A DNA stretch of 64,000 nucleotides from Gramella sp. KN1008 (GCF_004332155.1 NZ_SJDV01000001.1:620001-684000), one strand, 5' to 3'; shown: positions 47,000 to 55,649, numbered from the stretch's first letter. Translations and numbers: made by a program. The notes: generated by a model not told the origin, from the letters alone.

Positions 47000-47563
47000 C
47001 TAGACTTCGATATCTCCCCAGTTTTCACCCGATTTGATGCGGTATAATTGCATCTCGGAGACGCCAAACTGTTTGGCGAGCACTCTGATACGGGTTTTTC
47101 TGTCGGGATCTAAAAGTTTTTTCTTTAGGATCACGGCCTGAGCATAGGTTAACTTGGAATATGAAGTAACTTTTCTAAGTTTTCTTTTCCTTTTGTTCTC
47201 CTTTACTTTAGGACTGTTGTACTGATGTTGGACCCATTCGTCTTTGGTGGCCCATGCCAAATTAGATACGCGATTGTCGTTTTTCACGAAGTTTTTGTGA
47301 ATTACGTACTGATCGCCTTCTTTCTTCTCTAAAAACATCTCTGCGATGACACGATGAATGTAATACGTTTTGTGTTTTCCATTCTTCAATTTAACCGCGA
47401 AGTTTAAATATCCACCTACTTTTCCGCCTTTCATCAAGTCTCCTTCCGGGTTTTTCAGATAACTGATCATCCTTCCGAAATTTGAGACTTTGTAGATAAA
47501 GCGGTCTTCCCAGGAATCTTTGTGTAGGGTCTTCCAGATTTCCTGTCTGTAACTTTTAATCAT
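47000..47563 (-). CDS. NUMOD4/HNH-type putative endonuclease or DNA-binding protein
   Basis: The 187-residue protein has three parts. Residues 8-35 are a NUMOD4 motif (EIWKTLHKDSWEDRFIYKVSN). Residues about 66-115 are an HNH_3-like unit with H70, H89 and N101 (IHRVIAEMF, VIHKN, RVSNLAWAT). Residues about 136-180 are a helix-turn-helix like those of homing endonucleases (RVLAKQFGVSEMQLYRIKSG). A basic linker (KENKRKRKLRK) joins the last two. Such proteins are usually phage or intron homing nucleases, but this one sits in a tight operon, overlapping map by 8 bases and 1 base before the methyltransferase. It may be domesticated; catalytic activity is uncertain. Confidence 0.8.
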   Translation of the reverse strand: MIKSYRQEIWKTLHKDSWEDRFIYKVSNFGRMISYLKNPEGDLMKGGKVGGYLNFAVKLKNGKHKTYYIHRVIAEMFLEKKEGDQYVIHKNFVKNDNRVSNLAWATKDEWVQHQYNSPKVKENKRKRKLRKVTSYSKLTYAQAVILKKKLLDPDRKTRIRVLAKQFGVSEMQLYRIKSGENWGDIEV

Positions 47564-48371
47564 AAACTTTTGCTCTAAATTCGTCTTCTTCTTTGGTTTT
47601 AATTTTTAATGATTCATAAATGTACTTAAATGTAGATAGTAATTCGGGTTTGCCGTCTACAAGAGCCACATTGTGCTCAAAATGAGCACTTGGCTTATTA
47701 TCGGCGGTTAGTATTGTCCAGCCGTCGGGTAATTGCTTTATGCGCTTTGTCCCCATGTTGATCATGGGTTCTATGGCAACAACCATCCCTTCGACAAATT
47801 TTTTGCCTCTACCACGTCTCCCGTAGTTAGGCATTTCAGGATCCTCGTGCATGGTTCGACCAAGGCCGTGGCCTACAAGCTCTCTAACCACACCATACCC
47901 ATGGTCTTCTGTGTATTTCTGTATGGCATAGCCCACATCACCAACACGGTTTCCTGCTTTGAACTCTCGAATCCCAATATAAAGAGATTCTTTGGTAACT
48001 TCAAGAAGTTTTTTTACTTCCGGGTCTACCTCGCCCACTTCAAAGGTATAGGCGTGATCGCCGTAGAAACCATTCTTTTTGGCACCACAGTCAATGGAAA
48101 TGATATCTCCTTCCTTTAACGGGGTGTTATTAGGGATACCATGTACCACCTGTGCATTAGGACTCATACAAAGTGAGTTGGGGAAATCGTAAAGTCCTAA
48201 AAAGCCAGGTTCGGCACCATGGTCTCGAATGAATTCTTCGGCCAGTTTATCAAGTTCCAGAGTAGTTACGCCCGGTTTTATCTCGGGAGCCAGCATTCCA
48301 AGTGTTTTGGAAACAATTAGTGCGCTTTCGCGTATTAATTCTATTTCTTCTCTGGATTTTGGTATAATCAT
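47556..48371 (-). CDS. map: Type I methionine aminopeptidase
   Basis: Map removes the initiator Met from new proteins, using two metal ions. The 271 residues show all metal ligands in context: HGIPNNTPLKEGDIISIDCGAKKNGFYGDHAYTF with both Asp residues, GHGLGRTMHEDP with the His, and the Glu residues in GMVVAIEPMI and AHFEHNVALV. The C-terminus is about 15-20 residues longer than in E. coli. It lies 11 bases after the HAD gene and overlaps the HNH gene by 8 bases. Confidence 0.97.
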   Translation of the reverse strand: MIIPKSREEIELIRESALIVSKTLGMLAPEIKPGVTTLELDKLAEEFIRDHGAEPGFLGLYDFPNSLCMSPNAQVVHGIPNNTPLKEGDIISIDCGAKKNGFYGDHAYTFEVGEVDPEVKKLLEVTKESLYIGIREFKAGNRVGDVGYAIQKYTEDHGYGVVRELVGHGLGRTMHEDPEMPNYGRRGRGKKFVEGMVVAIEPMINMGTKRIKQLPDGWTILTADNKPSAHFEHNVALVDGKPELLSTFKYIYESLKIKTKEEDEFRAKVYD

Positions 48372-48382
48372 ATTCTTTTTAT

Positions 48383-48787
48383 CTAAAATCTTCCAAACAA
48401 ACCGGACCTCTTTTTCTTCTTATTATTCATTCCCGGTTTATTATTCGTTAAACTCTGGTATATCTCTCCCCAGCCTTTTAAACCGCCAAGATTACGGTCA
48501 TCAATAAATATATCTGCAAGGATTTTTCTGCTAATCGTATCGTCATACTCTTCTTCCGGATAGCTTTTATTTACCGCATAGAATTCCAGTCCATTTTTTT
48601 TACAGAACTCCACGGCTTCATTTAGCCGTTCACCATGACGGTAGGTCCATAAGATAAGACGGTGCCCTTCATCCTGTAATTTTTTTAAGGATTCGAAGGC
48701 AAAAAGTATAGGTTTGCCAATTTCGGGGAATCTGTTCTCTACTATAGTCCCGTCAAAATCAACTGCTATCGTAAGAGAAGTAGGCAT
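48383..48787 (-). CDS. BT0820-like HAD-superfamily hydrolase
   Basis: This small 134-residue HAD protein has motif I VDFDGTIVE with the nucleophile Asp, motif II LILWTYR, and a C-terminal DIFIDDRNLGG acidic motif. It closely follows the pattern of the BT0820 family from Bacteroides, a cap-less HAD hydrolase group of unknown substrate. It is the third gene of the gpmI run, 50 bases after the thioredoxin-like gene. Confidence 0.88.
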   Translation of the reverse strand: MPTSLTIAVDFDGTIVENRFPEIGKPILFAFESLKKLQDEGHRLILWTYRHGERLNEAVEFCKKNGLEFYAVNKSYPEEEYDDTISRKILADIFIDDRNLGGLKGWGEIYQSLTNNKPGMNNKKKKRSGLFGRF

Positions 48788-48837
48788 AATACGAAATTAA
48801 TCAATATTTTCTAATTTAATCTTAAGCTTACCATAAC

Positions 48838-49395
48838 TTATTCAGCGTAAGAGTCTTTATATTCTTTTCCGCTCACTATTTTAGCGATGTCTTCTTCAAT
48901 GCTTTCCTCCTGTGGATACTCAACAAACCGGTTCACTTCAACGCCATCTTTATAGAAAATAATGGTTGGCACATGATGCACGTCCAGTTCCTTTTCAATC
49001 TGAGAAGGAGTAGATTTGTTATGATCTACCGCTACCATTTCAAGTTTATCATAATCGTAATTTGACTTATCCAGCAATTTGAGGAATTTAGGAACCTCTC
49101 TTCTGCTATCTCCACACCAGGTACCCATCAGCAACTTAATCTCATAATCCCCAATATTTTCATGAATGTCTTTCATTGCCTTTTCCTGAGGCTGGAATTC
49201 TTCATATTCCGGTTCAAACCAGGTGGAAAAAGGCTTTTGCTGAAGATCTTCCTTTTTAAATTCTCCTAGAAGAATGTCTTTTTGGAAGTCGTCTGTTTCG
49301 ATTTCCACCATTTCCTCTTCGTTCAGGTTTTTGTTAATTGTATTTCCACAGCTAATGGCCATCACAGCCAGCAGGATTAAAAACTTCTTCTTCAT
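48838..49395 (-). CDS. Monothiol thioredoxin-like lipoprotein
   Basis: The 185-residue protein has a short lipoprotein signal ending AISC with Cys16. An acidic linker follows, then a thioredoxin fold from about residue 75. The active site is W93-C-G-D-S97, so the resolving Cys of the CxxC motif is Ser. The cis-Pro region is present (VHHVPTIIFYKDGVEVNRFVEYP). A one-cysteine site cannot run the normal dithiol cycle; isomerase, thiol-binding or structural roles are possible. It lies 4 bases behind gpmI. Confidence 0.85.
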   Translation of the reverse strand: MKKKFLILLAVMAISCGNTINKNLNEEEMVEIETDDFQKDILLGEFKKEDLQQKPFSTWFEPEYEEFQPQEKAMKDIHENIGDYEIKLLMGTWCGDSRREVPKFLKLLDKSNYDYDKLEMVAVDHNKSTPSQIEKELDVHHVPTIIFYKDGVEVNRFVEYPQEESIEEDIAKIVSGKEYKDSYAE

Positions 49396-49399
49396 AAAT

Positions 49400-50917
49400 T
49401 TAGATTAACGGGTCTTCGGTCATAAGATCTGGTTGCGCTATTCCCATAAGTTTTAAAACTGTAGGGGCAATATTTCCTAATTTCCCATCCCTGATGCTCT
49501 TTATATCACTGTCCATTAAAATAAGTGGTACAGGATTGGTAGTGTGAGCCGTATTGGGACTTCCATCAGGGTTTTTCATCACCTCACTGTTTCCGTGGTC
49601 TGCAATAATAATAACCGCATATCCTTTTTCAAAGGCTGTTTCGCCAACTTCTTTTGCGTAGGCATCAACGGTTTCGCAGGCTTTTACAGCAGCATCGAAA
49701 TCCCCTGTATGGCCTACCATGTCCGGGTTTGCGAAATTAAGGCAGATGAAATCGGCCGACTCCTTTTCTATTTCAGGAATTATCTTGTCTTTGATCTCCG
49801 CAGCGCTCATTTCTGGTTGAAGATCATACGTAGCCACTTTTGGTGAATTACACATGATCCTCTTTTCACCTTTGAATGGTTCTTCCCGTCCGCCTGAAAA
49901 GAAAAAGGTGACATGAGGATATTTTTCGGTTTCGGCGATGCGTATCTGTTTCTTTCCTTCATACTCCAGTACTTCACCCAGTGTAGCTTTAATATTAGAC
50001 TTCTTGAAGATGATATTTATGTTCTGGAAAGTGTCATCATACTTGGTCATGGTCACATAGTATAATGGCAGCTTCTTCATTTCGTATTCCGGGAAATCAT
50101 CCTGTGATAGAGCCTGGGTAAGCTGTCTTCCCCTGTCTGTTCTGAAATTGAAATAGATCACCACATCTTTTTCGCTTAATTTAGCCACAGGTTCTCCATT
50201 ATCATCAGTCAGTACTATTGGCTTAATGAATTCATCGCTTACGTTATCATCATAGCTTTCCTGGATCGCAGTCAGAGGATCGGTTGTTTTCTTTCCTTTT
50301 CCATGAACAATAAGGTCGTAGGCCTGCTTCACGCGTTCCCATCTTTTGTCCCGATCCATGGAATAATATCTTCCAATAATTGATGCAAGTTTGGAATTGG
50401 TCTTTCCCAGGTGTACCTGTAGTTCTTCAATAAAACCTTTGCCCGAATGCGGGTCTACGTCACGCCCGTCAGTAAAGGCATGTACGTACTTTTCCTTAAC
50501 TCCTAATTTTTCAGCCGCAGATAACAGGCCTTTCAGGTGATTTATATGAGAATGTACTCCCCCGTCACTTACAAGTCCCATAAAATGGACGGGTTTATTA
50601 TTTTTAACCGCATAATTGAAAGCTTCTTCAAGTACGGGTTCGTCTTTTAGTGTATCTTTTTCCACCGCCATGTTTATCTTCACCAGGTCCTGATATACCA
50701 CACGGCCTGCTCCCAGATTCATGTGACCAACTTCACTGTTACCCATCTGGCCTTCAGGAAGACCAACGTTCATCCCGTCAGTTCTTAAGGTGGCATGTGG
50801 AAATTTTCCCGGAAGGGAATCCATGAAAGGTGTATTGGCCTTGGCAATGGCTGAAACCTCTTCATTTTGAGTAATTCCCCAGCCATCCAATATCATTAAA
50901 AGGACTTTCTTTTTCAT
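49400..50917 (-). CDS. gpmI: 2,3-bisphosphoglycerate-independent phosphoglycerate mutase
   Basis: This manganese enzyme interconverts 3- and 2-phosphoglycerate in glycolysis. The 505-residue length fits. It has the alkaline-phosphatase-type metal sites: LMILDGWGITQ, the catalytic serine in GQMGNSEVGHMNLGAGRVVYQD, FNFRTDRGRQLTQAL, NFANPDMVGHTGDFDAAVKA and VIIIADHGNSEVM. It heads a tight run of six minus-strand genes down to 46231. A near-match -7 element (TATCTTTA on the minus strand) lies at 50941-50948. Confidence 0.97.
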   Translation of the reverse strand: MKKKVLLMILDGWGITQNEEVSAIAKANTPFMDSLPGKFPHATLRTDGMNVGLPEGQMGNSEVGHMNLGAGRVVYQDLVKINMAVEKDTLKDEPVLEEAFNYAVKNNKPVHFMGLVSDGGVHSHINHLKGLLSAAEKLGVKEKYVHAFTDGRDVDPHSGKGFIEELQVHLGKTNSKLASIIGRYYSMDRDKRWERVKQAYDLIVHGKGKKTTDPLTAIQESYDDNVSDEFIKPIVLTDDNGEPVAKLSEKDVVIYFNFRTDRGRQLTQALSQDDFPEYEMKKLPLYYVTMTKYDDTFQNINIIFKKSNIKATLGEVLEYEGKKQIRIAETEKYPHVTFFFSGGREEPFKGEKRIMCNSPKVATYDLQPEMSAAEIKDKIIPEIEKESADFICLNFANPDMVGHTGDFDAAVKACETVDAYAKEVGETAFEKGYAVIIIADHGNSEVMKNPDGSPNTAHTTNPVPLILMDSDIKSIRDGKLGNIAPTVLKLMGIAQPDLMTEDPLI

Positions 50918-50999
50918 TTAGCTAAAATAATTTTGGGCGTTAAAGATAAAAACATTTCGTCGCAATGCCTGAGCTGGATGCGATAATATTTTATTAAAA

Positions 51000-51770
51000 C
51001 TACCTGTATTCTTCTATTGCTTCCCTAATCTTTTCGATGCGGTTCTCAGGGTCGGGATGAGTACTTTGAAATTCCGGAACACGATTGGTACCGGCAGCAT
51101 CCTTGAGGATTTCCATTACTCCAATTAAAGCCTCAGGTTCGTAACCTGAATCTATCATGATCTTTACTCCCAGGTTGTCACTTTCAAGTTCATCGCCACG
51201 GCCGTATTTCATATTCACGAGATTTGCAAAAACCGCGGCTGCCTGTGTTGCTTCATAACTATCTGAACCCACGGCAACTCCTGTAAGTACAGTGTTGGTG
51301 AAACCCTGCTGGGCTATTCTTTCTGCTGAATGCCGACCAATCACATGCCCTATCTCGTGAGCCAAAACGCCTGCCAGTTGTTCTTCATTCTGAAGTCTTG
51401 AGTAAAGCGCATAGGTTATAAAAACAGGACCGCCGGGTAGTGCAAATGCATTGATCGTATTTGGATCTGCCAGCAGGTAGAATTTGAACTCGTACGGGGC
51501 GCTGGAGGCAATGCTGTTCTCTACCAGTCGCTGGCCGACAGCTCTCACATTCCTCTGAGCCCTGGTATCGGGATGCAATCCGCCGTATTCTTCCAGCATA
51601 ATGGGGGTGCTTTGAGCCCCCAGGGCAATCTCTTCTTCTGCAGAAAGATCTACATATTGAGTTTCGCCGGTATAAGGATTTTCTTCAGCTGAAGAACAAA
51701 ATTTCACGATCCCAAAGATCACTATAACTGCGCCTATTCCCAGTCTTAACAAATTTTTCCCAAATCTCAT
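51000..51770 (-). CDS. M48-family metalloprotease
   Basis: The 256-residue protein has a single N-terminal hydrophobic segment (about 8-25, LRLGIGAVIVIFGIVKFC) that may be a signal anchor or a weak lipobox. The M48 domain contains the zinc site AGVLAHEIGHVIGRHSAER, the third-ligand helix KYGRGDELESDNLGVKIM and the FQSTHPDPENRIEKI motif. This matches the short periplasmic Loi/BepA-like M48 proteases that act in outer-membrane quality control. The substrate is unknown. It stands upstream of gpmI by 82 bases. Confidence 0.9.
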   Translation of the reverse strand: MRFGKNLLRLGIGAVIVIFGIVKFCSSAEENPYTGETQYVDLSAEEEIALGAQSTPIMLEEYGGLHPDTRAQRNVRAVGQRLVENSIASSAPYEFKFYLLADPNTINAFALPGGPVFITYALYSRLQNEEQLAGVLAHEIGHVIGRHSAERIAQQGFTNTVLTGVAVGSDSYEATQAAAVFANLVNMKYGRGDELESDNLGVKIMIDSGYEPEALIGVMEILKDAAGTNRVPEFQSTHPDPENRIEKIREAIEEYR

Positions 51771-51998
51771 TTGATAATCAGCTTAAAATTTTAACACTTA
51801 TAATCTTCGAAAATTAAAATATCATATGACTTAATGCGTTGTATGAATATACCAAATTTCCAGTTAGGTAGCTTATAATAAGCGTTATAAAAGTCTTAAT
51901 TGTTAAAATACCGGAATTTTCGAAATTTTTACTGAAATTTTGTATGTTGGCAGGACTTTTGGTTTTTATTAACAAAAAATTAGAAAAAGCTGAAATAT

Positions 51999-52736
51999 AT
52001 GAAGTACCGAATCCTTACTGTTATTGGAGTGTTAATTTTCTCATTCGCATTTAGCAGTACCGATGAAATCAAGTATTCCAACAATTCCGAGGTCACAGCA
52101 GAGATCTCTGTTGAAACCACAACTAAAAAGACTTTTAAAGAGAAAGTAGCCGATCTGTATCAGACTTTTACCCTGAACAGCGCAACGATGCCTAAGCTTA
52201 CGGTTTTTGAGAAAGCAATGAACGGTTATTCTAAACTTAATGAAGCCGGGAAGGTTTCAAATCCTTTACTTACTATTATAGATTTTGATCTCTCATCGAA
52301 ACAAAAGAGAATGTGGATTCTTAATATGGATACCCAGGAGGTGATATTCAATACCTTTGTGGCTCATGGAAAGAATACAGGTGGGGAATTCGCGAACAAA
52401 TTCTCGAACAAAGTGAATTCTCATCAAAGCTCTCTGGGGTTTTATGTAACCGGTGAAACCTACTACGGGAAGAACGGCCTATCTCTTTTTATCGACGGGA
52501 TGGAGAAGAACTTTAATTCTAATGCACGTAAGCGTTATGTAGTGATACATGGAGCCGATTATGCAGAACCGGAATTCATCAACAGAGTTGGGAGACTTGG
52601 AAGGAGTTATGGTTGTCCGGCAGTTCCAAATAAGCTTGCAAAAAACCTTATAAATAAGATCAAAGGAAGATCGGTAGTATATATCCACAAGAATGATAAG
52701 AATTATCAGGCTGTTTCAAAATATGTAAATAGCTAA
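51999..52736 (+). CDS. Murein L,D-transpeptidase catalytic-domain protein (YkuD_2 type)
   Basis: The 245-residue exported protein (signal about 1-20, IFSFAFSS) has the YkuD_2 layout: DFDLSSKQKRMWILNMDTQEVIFNTFVAHGK, FSNKVNSHQSSLGFYVTG, then the active-site His in VIHGADYAEPEF and the nucleophile Cys in GRSYGCPAVP. L,D-transpeptidases make 3-3 crosslinks or attach proteins to peptidoglycan; the YkuD_2 group is little studied. Its TAA stop directly abuts the TAA of the convergent L,D-transpeptidase gene. Confidence 0.9.
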   Translation: MKYRILTVIGVLIFSFAFSSTDEIKYSNNSEVTAEISVETTTKKTFKEKVADLYQTFTLNSATMPKLTVFEKAMNGYSKLNEAGKVSNPLLTIIDFDLSSKQKRMWILNMDTQEVIFNTFVAHGKNTGGEFANKFSNKVNSHQSSLGFYVTGETYYGKNGLSLFIDGMEKNFNSNARKRYVVIHGADYAEPEFINRVGRLGRSYGCPAVPNKLAKNLINKIKGRSVVYIHKNDKNYQAVSKYVNS

Positions 52737-54362
52737 TTAGCCTGCCGGCTTAAGCTTTTCCCAAAGATCTTTATCAAGATTATAGATATCATCAATAAAT
52801 CTGGTGGTATCTTTTTCATTTACAGCTGTCCAGTAAAAGTGGTGGACCTTGACTTCCTGAGTGACTGGGATCTCTGTGGTTCTTCCTGATCTCAGGATTT
52901 TATCAATATGCTCGTCATCATATTTATCCTGATCGCTTAGGAGGTAGCGGGCCAGGTCCAGTGCATTTTCCACTCTCACGCAACCCGAGCTCTGAGCACG
53001 CGCATTTTTCTCAAAAAGATCTTTTGAAGGTGTGTCATGCAGGTAGATCATATATTCATTGGGATAAATGATCTTGACCACTCCCAGCGGATTTGAGGCG
53101 CCCGGCTGCTGACGGTAGGTATATCCAAGCGCTTCAGAAGAAGACCAGTCCACAGTGGATGGGTCTACACTATTGCCTCTTGAATCCAGTACCCGAAGAC
53201 CTTTTTTTCTTAAATAGTTAGGGTCTTTTTTTACACCGGGGATCACATCATTCTTCTTGATGGTAGGAGGGATGGTCCATGTTGGATTGTATACAATATA
53301 ACCTATCTCGTCCGAGAAGATCGGTGTTTTTCTTACTTCAGTACCAACCATAGTCCTGTGAGATCTGATGGTGTCACCATTTTTTACCACGCTCAATCTG
53401 TAATCAGGAATATTTACGATAATATAATGTGATCCCAGATCCCTGGGATACCAGCGCCATCGCTCAAGATTTACAAGGATCTGATGATATCTGTCCCTTT
53501 TGGTAAGATTAAGATTGTTTACAGTTGTTTTTCCCAGTAAGGCGTCTACCTGTATCCCGTGGTCCATTTGAAAATTTTTGACGGCCTCCTGAAGCTCCTT
53601 ATTGTAGTTTGTGTTTAATGAATCGGGAACTTTATTGTAATATCCTAATTCCTTTAAACGCTGGGTAACCACTTTAATTCTTTCATCGGATTCTCCGGGT
53701 CTGATAAGCCGTCCCGATGGAATTTGAGTAGCCGAATCTTCTTGTATCCCGGTTCTTTTAAACTGCTTCAATGCTTTTTTTAGACCTTTGTATACAATGT
53801 GCTGTGGTGTGACCGAATCTATAGCCTGTGTAATATCTTCCTGAGTGATCGCCTTATTAAGTAAGGCTTTTGAGTCGATCTCATTAAGAGGTGTACCCCA
53901 TATCGTATACAATTGAGTAGGGTTAAGCTTTCCTGTGGCGAGGTCTCCCGAAACCCGTAAAAATGAATCGGTTAAAAGAATTTCAAGAAGAGTGTTTTCG
54001 TCCCGCGAATTTGAATCGAGAGAACTCAATAGTGTTTTTAATTTATCTCCATGGTAGTCTTCAAAGAACAGGCCTTCATCCTCAATGTTCTCTATTGTCC
54101 TGTAGAAATCCTCTCTTAATTTCCTGCTATTCCAAATGGGTTCGTAATCTTTGTCTTCATAAAATTCTGAAACTGCCTGGATATTATAAAGTTGAGTTTC
54201 CCCCTCCAACTCCTCTAAAAAATCCTCAACTCTACCAGCTTTGGTGAGATAGCTTATTTCTTCCACATCGTTCCTTTCCTCAATGCCCGGCGTATCAGTT
54301 TTATCTTTACATCCGGAATAAAGAAGCAGGATTATAATAAGGTACAGATAGGAGGCTTTCAT
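52737..54362 (-). CDS. YcbB-like L,D-transpeptidase lipoprotein
   Basis: The 541-residue protein has a lipoprotein signal ending LYSGC with Cys18, followed by KDKTD. A scaffold domain (about 40-215) precedes a peptidoglycan-binding domain (about 225-285, RLKELGYYNKVPDSL ... FQMDHGIQVDALLGKTT). The YkuD catalytic domain (about 300-500) has MVGTEVRKTPIFSDEIGYIVYNPTWTIPP, the His in YLHDTPSKDLF and the nucleophile in ARAQSSGCVRVEN. This is the order seen in LdtD/YcbB, which forms 3-3 crosslinks in the periplasm. Being lipidated is unusual compared with E. coli LdtD. Confidence 0.93.
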   Translation of the reverse strand: MKASYLYLIIILLLYSGCKDKTDTPGIEERNDVEEISYLTKAGRVEDFLEELEGETQLYNIQAVSEFYEDKDYEPIWNSRKLREDFYRTIENIEDEGLFFEDYHGDKLKTLLSSLDSNSRDENTLLEILLTDSFLRVSGDLATGKLNPTQLYTIWGTPLNEIDSKALLNKAITQEDITQAIDSVTPQHIVYKGLKKALKQFKRTGIQEDSATQIPSGRLIRPGESDERIKVVTQRLKELGYYNKVPDSLNTNYNKELQEAVKNFQMDHGIQVDALLGKTTVNNLNLTKRDRYHQILVNLERWRWYPRDLGSHYIIVNIPDYRLSVVKNGDTIRSHRTMVGTEVRKTPIFSDEIGYIVYNPTWTIPPTIKKNDVIPGVKKDPNYLRKKGLRVLDSRGNSVDPSTVDWSSSEALGYTYRQQPGASNPLGVVKIIYPNEYMIYLHDTPSKDLFEKNARAQSSGCVRVENALDLARYLLSDQDKYDDEHIDKILRSGRTTEIPVTQEVKVHHFYWTAVNEKDTTRFIDDIYNLDKDLWEKLKPAG

Positions 54363-54396
54363 AGTAGAAATATTGATACTTGATTGAAAAACCTCA

Positions 54397-54681
54397 CTAA
54401 GAAGCTCTTACGTCCTGGTAAGATTCATTTTCATCAAATTTAACCTCTGCAAAAGGACATAGGGGCTCTATTTTTAGATTGTGTTCCCTGGCAAATTCCA
54501 CACTCTTTTCTATGAGGCTGGAACCTATACCTTGATTCTCAAGTTCTCTTTTAACCTCGGTGTGGTCTATGGTGAGAACATTGTTAGCGTTCTTATAATA
54601 AGTGAGTTCTGCGATCAGTCCTTTTTCGCTTTCTATATAGAACATTCCACGGCGATTGTTCTCTTTATGTTTTATTTTCAT
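54397..54681 (-). CDS. Small GNAT-family N-acetyltransferase
   Basis: The 94-residue protein matches the short YidJ/GCN5-related type: GLIAELTYYKN, LTIDHTEVKRELENQGIGSSLIEKSVEFAREHNLKIEPLCPFA. The acetyl-CoA pyrophosphate loop is NQGIGS. It overlaps the ClpP gene upstream by one base (TAATG), so both are translated from one mRNA. The substrate is unknown. Confidence 0.9.
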   Translation of the reverse strand: MKIKHKENNRRGMFYIESEKGLIAELTYYKNANNVLTIDHTEVKRELENQGIGSSLIEKSVEFAREHNLKIEPLCPFAEVKFDENESYQDVRAS

Positions 54682-55244
54682 TATCCTTTCTTAAAAATTC
54701 CATCTACGATTCCATAATCCATTGACTCCTCAGCATCCATCCAGTAATCTCGATTAAAATCCTTAAGTACTTTTTCTACGCTTTGACCGCAATTCTCAGC
54801 CAGAATCTTTGCGCTCAGGTGTTTCGTTTTCAGGATCTCATTGGCCGCGATCTCAATATTTGAAGCCTGACCTCTTGCTCCGCCACTTGGTTGGTGTATC
54901 ATCACTTTGGCGTGAGGCTGAATGAACCTTCTTCCTTTTTTTCCTGCAGAAAGTAAAATAGACCCCATGGAAGCTGCCAGTCCCGTACAAATGGTAGATA
55001 CAGGTGATTCCATACTCATAATTGTGTCATAAATAGCGAATCCATCTGTAACATAACCTCCCGGGCTATTTATAAAAAGCTGAATCTCATCATCTCCTTC
55101 CAGATCCAGATATTCAAGGCGGTCTATAACATATTTTGCTGTTTTGTCATTAACCTCACCCCACATATAAATCTTTCTTTTCTCTAATAATTTATTGTCT
55201 ATTAAATCCTGAATCTTACCGGTTTTATTTTTCATGAAGTCCAT
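54681..55244 (-). CDS. clpP: ClpP-family serine protease subunit (paralogue)
   Basis: The 187-residue protein has the ClpP fold with a full triad: Ser in GLAASMGSILLSAG, His in KVMIHQPSGG and Asp in NRDYWMDAEESMDYG. INSPGGYVTDGFAIYD is the substrate-groove block. It is not next to clpX or tig as the main clpP gene usually is, and its N-terminus (KNKTGKIQDLIDNKLLEKRKIYMWG) differs from the processed N-terminus of standard ClpP, so it looks like a second ClpP. It is coupled to a GNAT gene. The start could be Met1 or Met4. Confidence 0.9.
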   Translation of the reverse strand: MDFMKNKTGKIQDLIDNKLLEKRKIYMWGEVNDKTAKYVIDRLEYLDLEGDDEIQLFINSPGGYVTDGFAIYDTIMSMESPVSTICTGLAASMGSILLSAGKKGRRFIQPHAKVMIHQPSGGARGQASNIEIAANEILKTKHLSAKILAENCGQSVEKVLKDFNRDYWMDAEESMDYGIVDGIFKKG

Positions 55245-55441
55245 TTATACTTTTTTAGTTTTAGAAGTCGTAGCTAAAAATAGGACTATTTTGTTAGAAA
55301 ACGGAATGGAATTGCCGGCATTTAACAAGATTTTAAATGATAAGATCATCCTTAAAAGCTGAGGCTCCTGGGTTTAATTTAGGGGTAGATTTAATTTTAA
55401 AAAAGCTCGAAATTTTTTTGGATTTTGAAAAAGTTTCAGAT

Positions 55442-55449
55442 TATATTTG
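55442..55449 (+). promoter_or_regulatory. Promoter of tRNA-Gly
   Basis: TATATTTG matches the -7 consensus and ends 9 bases before the mature tRNA. A TTG at 55418-55420 (21-base spacer) is a candidate -33 box. Confidence 0.6.
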
Positions 55450-55458
55450 CAGGCACAG

Positions 55459-55531
55459 GCGGGAGTAGCTCAGTTGGTAGAGCGTCAGCCTTCCAAGCTG
55501 AATGTCGCCGGTTCGAACCCGGTCTCCCGCT
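55459..55531 (+). tRNA. tRNA-Gly (anticodon TCC)
   Basis: The 73-base sequence folds into a cloverleaf: acceptor GCGGGAG with CTCCCGC, D arm GCTC/GAGC, anticodon stem TCAGC/GCTGA with loop CTTCCAA (anticodon TCC reading GGA), and T arm with loop TTCGAAC. The 3' CCA is not encoded; the bases after the discriminator T are CTA. A promoter and a terminator flank it, so it is a single-gene unit. Confidence 0.97.
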
Positions 55532-55533
55532 CT

Positions 55534-55565
55534 AAAGACTTCATTGCAAAATGAGGTCTTTTTTT
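55534..55565 (+). terminator. Terminator of tRNA-Gly
   Basis: AAGACTTCAT (55535-55544) pairs with ATGAGGTCTT (55551-55560) with one G-T pair and a 6-base loop, followed by a T run. It begins 3 bases after the tRNA. Confidence 0.9.
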
Positions 55566-55649
55566 ATGTTTGAAATTTTGATCGTGCAGGGCTCCGACTT
55601 CCTGAAGACAGGTTCTGATTTTCAGGATAATATTCCTGGGTTCTGGAAA

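Noticed and set aside
46999..47067. Longer methyltransferase start at 47067
   Set aside because: It would overlap the end of the HNH gene by more than 60 bases; the ATG at 46998 follows that stop by one base.
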